Positions 63,372 through 64,000 of a DNA stretch of 64,000 nucleotides are shown here, in pieces. The DNA lies in the NCBI GenBank assembly GCA_965227875.1, contig OZ245783.1, positions 4,340,001-4,404,000 of the forward strand. Direction: 5' to 3'. A program made the position numbers and the translations under genes. Below the pieces are notes generated by a model. The model saw only the letters and a list, made by a program, of their open reading frames with translations. It was not told the origin of the DNA and made no database searches. Origin of the DNA: G965227875 sp965227875. Its GTDB lineage: Bacteria > Pseudomonadota > Alphaproteobacteria > Rhizobiales > JAJFHC01. The first letter of the stretch is position 1, and the number at the start of each line of letters is the position of its first letter.

Positions 63372-63540
63372 CCCGGGGCGGAACACGCGGGGCGCGGGGT
63401 GTGGATAACGCGACCCAACCAACGCGAACGGCTGTGCGCAAGGGATGCGGCCCGGTTCCGCCGGACGAGGAACATGGCGGCGCTGTCGAGAGACGCAAAG
63501 AAGCCGCTGTCTTGACCTGGTTGGCCGCGTCCAATATTCG

Positions 63541-63556
63541 CATAATATATATTATG
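63541..63556. promoter_or_regulatory. 16-base perfect AT palindrome
   Basis: CATAATATATATTATG is exactly self-complementary and stands out in GC-rich surroundings, between the end of the last gene (63612) and mazG. It could be an operator for a dimeric regulator. A TTGACC hexamer lies 24 bases upstream on the plus strand. Confidence 0.45.
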
Positions 63557-63611
63557 GAAAATATCGGGATGGCCGGAATCGCTGAAACATGCGGTTCTGC
63601 GGCTCATGGCG

Positions 63612-64000
63612 CTATACGGTGACGGTGATCTCCATCCCGTCATAGGCCGGACGGATATGCGGCGGAAGTTCGCCGCACAGGGTCTGGTAGTCGAGATCGA
63701 CGTGCATGTTGGTGATGATCGCCCGGTGCGGGCCGATGCGCTCGATCCATGACAGCGTCTCCTCGAGACTGAAATGGCTCGGATGGCGGGTCCGCCGCAA
63801 GGCGTCGACGATCCAGATGTCGAGATCCGCAAGATGGCGTTCGTTGGCGGCGTCGATCCCGTTGATGTCGGGCGTGTACGCCACGTCGCCGAAACGGTAG
63901 CCCAGCGCGTCGATATCGCCGTGCGCTACCGTGAACGGCATCGCCCTGACAGGCCCGCCCGCGCCGTCTATGACGACCTCCGTGCCCGGCTCGAGCAGAT
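63612..64000 (-). CDS. MBL-fold metallo-hydrolase, C-terminal part (partial)
   Basis: The gene runs off the right edge; about 128 C-terminal codons are present and the frame is open to the edge. The visible part fits the PhnP-like group of metallo-beta-lactamase-fold phosphodiesterases: GYRFGDVAYTPDINGI with a metal-ligand Asp, LDIWIVDALRRTRHPSHFSL and ITNMHVDLDYQTL with a late His. The N-terminal HxHxDH motif is outside the window, so the substrate is open. In alphaproteobacteria such a gene often follows tatD near mazG. Confidence 0.85.
   Translation of the reverse strand, partial: LLEPGTEVVIDGAGGPVRAMPFTVAHGDIDALGYRFGDVAYTPDINGIDAANERHLADLDIWIVDALRRTRHPSHFSLEETLSWIERIGPHRAIITNMHVDLDYQTLCGELPPHIRPAYDGMEITVTV

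Noticed and set aside
63365..63622. Small plus-strand gene (85 codons) before the MBL-fold gene
   Set aside because: Overlaps the end of the MBL-fold gene, has no ribosome site and an unremarkable composition; the region looks regulatory.

Overview
The window is high-GC, densely coded chromosomal DNA from an alphaproteobacterium. The evidence is gene content and order. It carries rpsB-tsf-pyrH-frr-uppS-cdsA-dxr-rseP-bamA-fabZ, ppiD-trpEGDC-moaC-moeA-lexA opposed to comEC and gltX-gltA, pyrG-kdsA-eno-ftsB-pdhABC-lpd-lipA-ratA-cinA-ispDF, and dusB-ntrBC-ntrYX-trkAH-hfq-hflX-mazG. Fused ispDF, NtrY/NtrX and a LexA box of the GTTC-N7-GTTC type are alphaproteobacterial hallmarks. I cannot name a genus. 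No tRNA, rRNA, CRISPR array, insertion sequence or prophage was recognised.

Layout. 1-3.0 kb: the 3' end of dnaE, a short-chain dehydrogenase, and a convergent BCCT osmolyte carrier. 3.2-14.3 kb: translation factors followed by isoprenoid, phospholipid and outer-membrane genes. RpsB carries an unusual acidic linker plus helix-hairpin-helix tail, and the usual lpxD/lpxA/lpxI/lpxB neighbours of fabZ are missing. 14.3-28.0 kb: a mostly leftward block of citrate synthase, GltX, an SOS-regulated lexA, molybdenum cofactor genes, tryptophan synthesis and PpiD; comEC runs rightward. 28.2-35.3 kb: tpiA, a permease, secG, an ABM-domain protein, and an overlapping pyrG-VOC-kdsA operon followed by a DapA-family aldolase. 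36.6-46.8 kb: queF, enolase, FtsB, the complete pyruvate dehydrogenase complex with lipoate synthase, a RatA/COQ10-like protein, CinA and IspDF. 48.1-60.4 kb: DusB, the two nitrogen two-component systems, Trk potassium uptake, Hfq and HflX. 62.5-64.0 kb: MazG and a partial metallo-beta-lactamase-fold protein.

Two gene-free stretches are the most unusual parts: 35.3-36.6 kb (about 1.3 kb) and 60.4-62.5 kb (about 2 kb). Each lies between convergent gene ends and is built from tandem units of 244-458 bp packed with hairpins. The two arrays differ in sequence but share a module: a hairpin capped by a GAAA tetraloop, a CCAGAGC box, then a GGATCCCG...CGGGAATTCGGAG hairpin. Stem bases in the two arrays differ in a pairing-preserving way, which points to a structure-constrained repeat family. 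Long reading frames across them on both strands are treated as by-products.

Working together: the pyruvate dehydrogenase genes sit beside lipA, which makes their cofactor, and downstream of enolase. The dusB-ntrBC-ntrYX cluster controls nitrogen response next to the Trk channel and the RNA chaperone Hfq. The rpsB-to-fabZ block links translation to envelope assembly.
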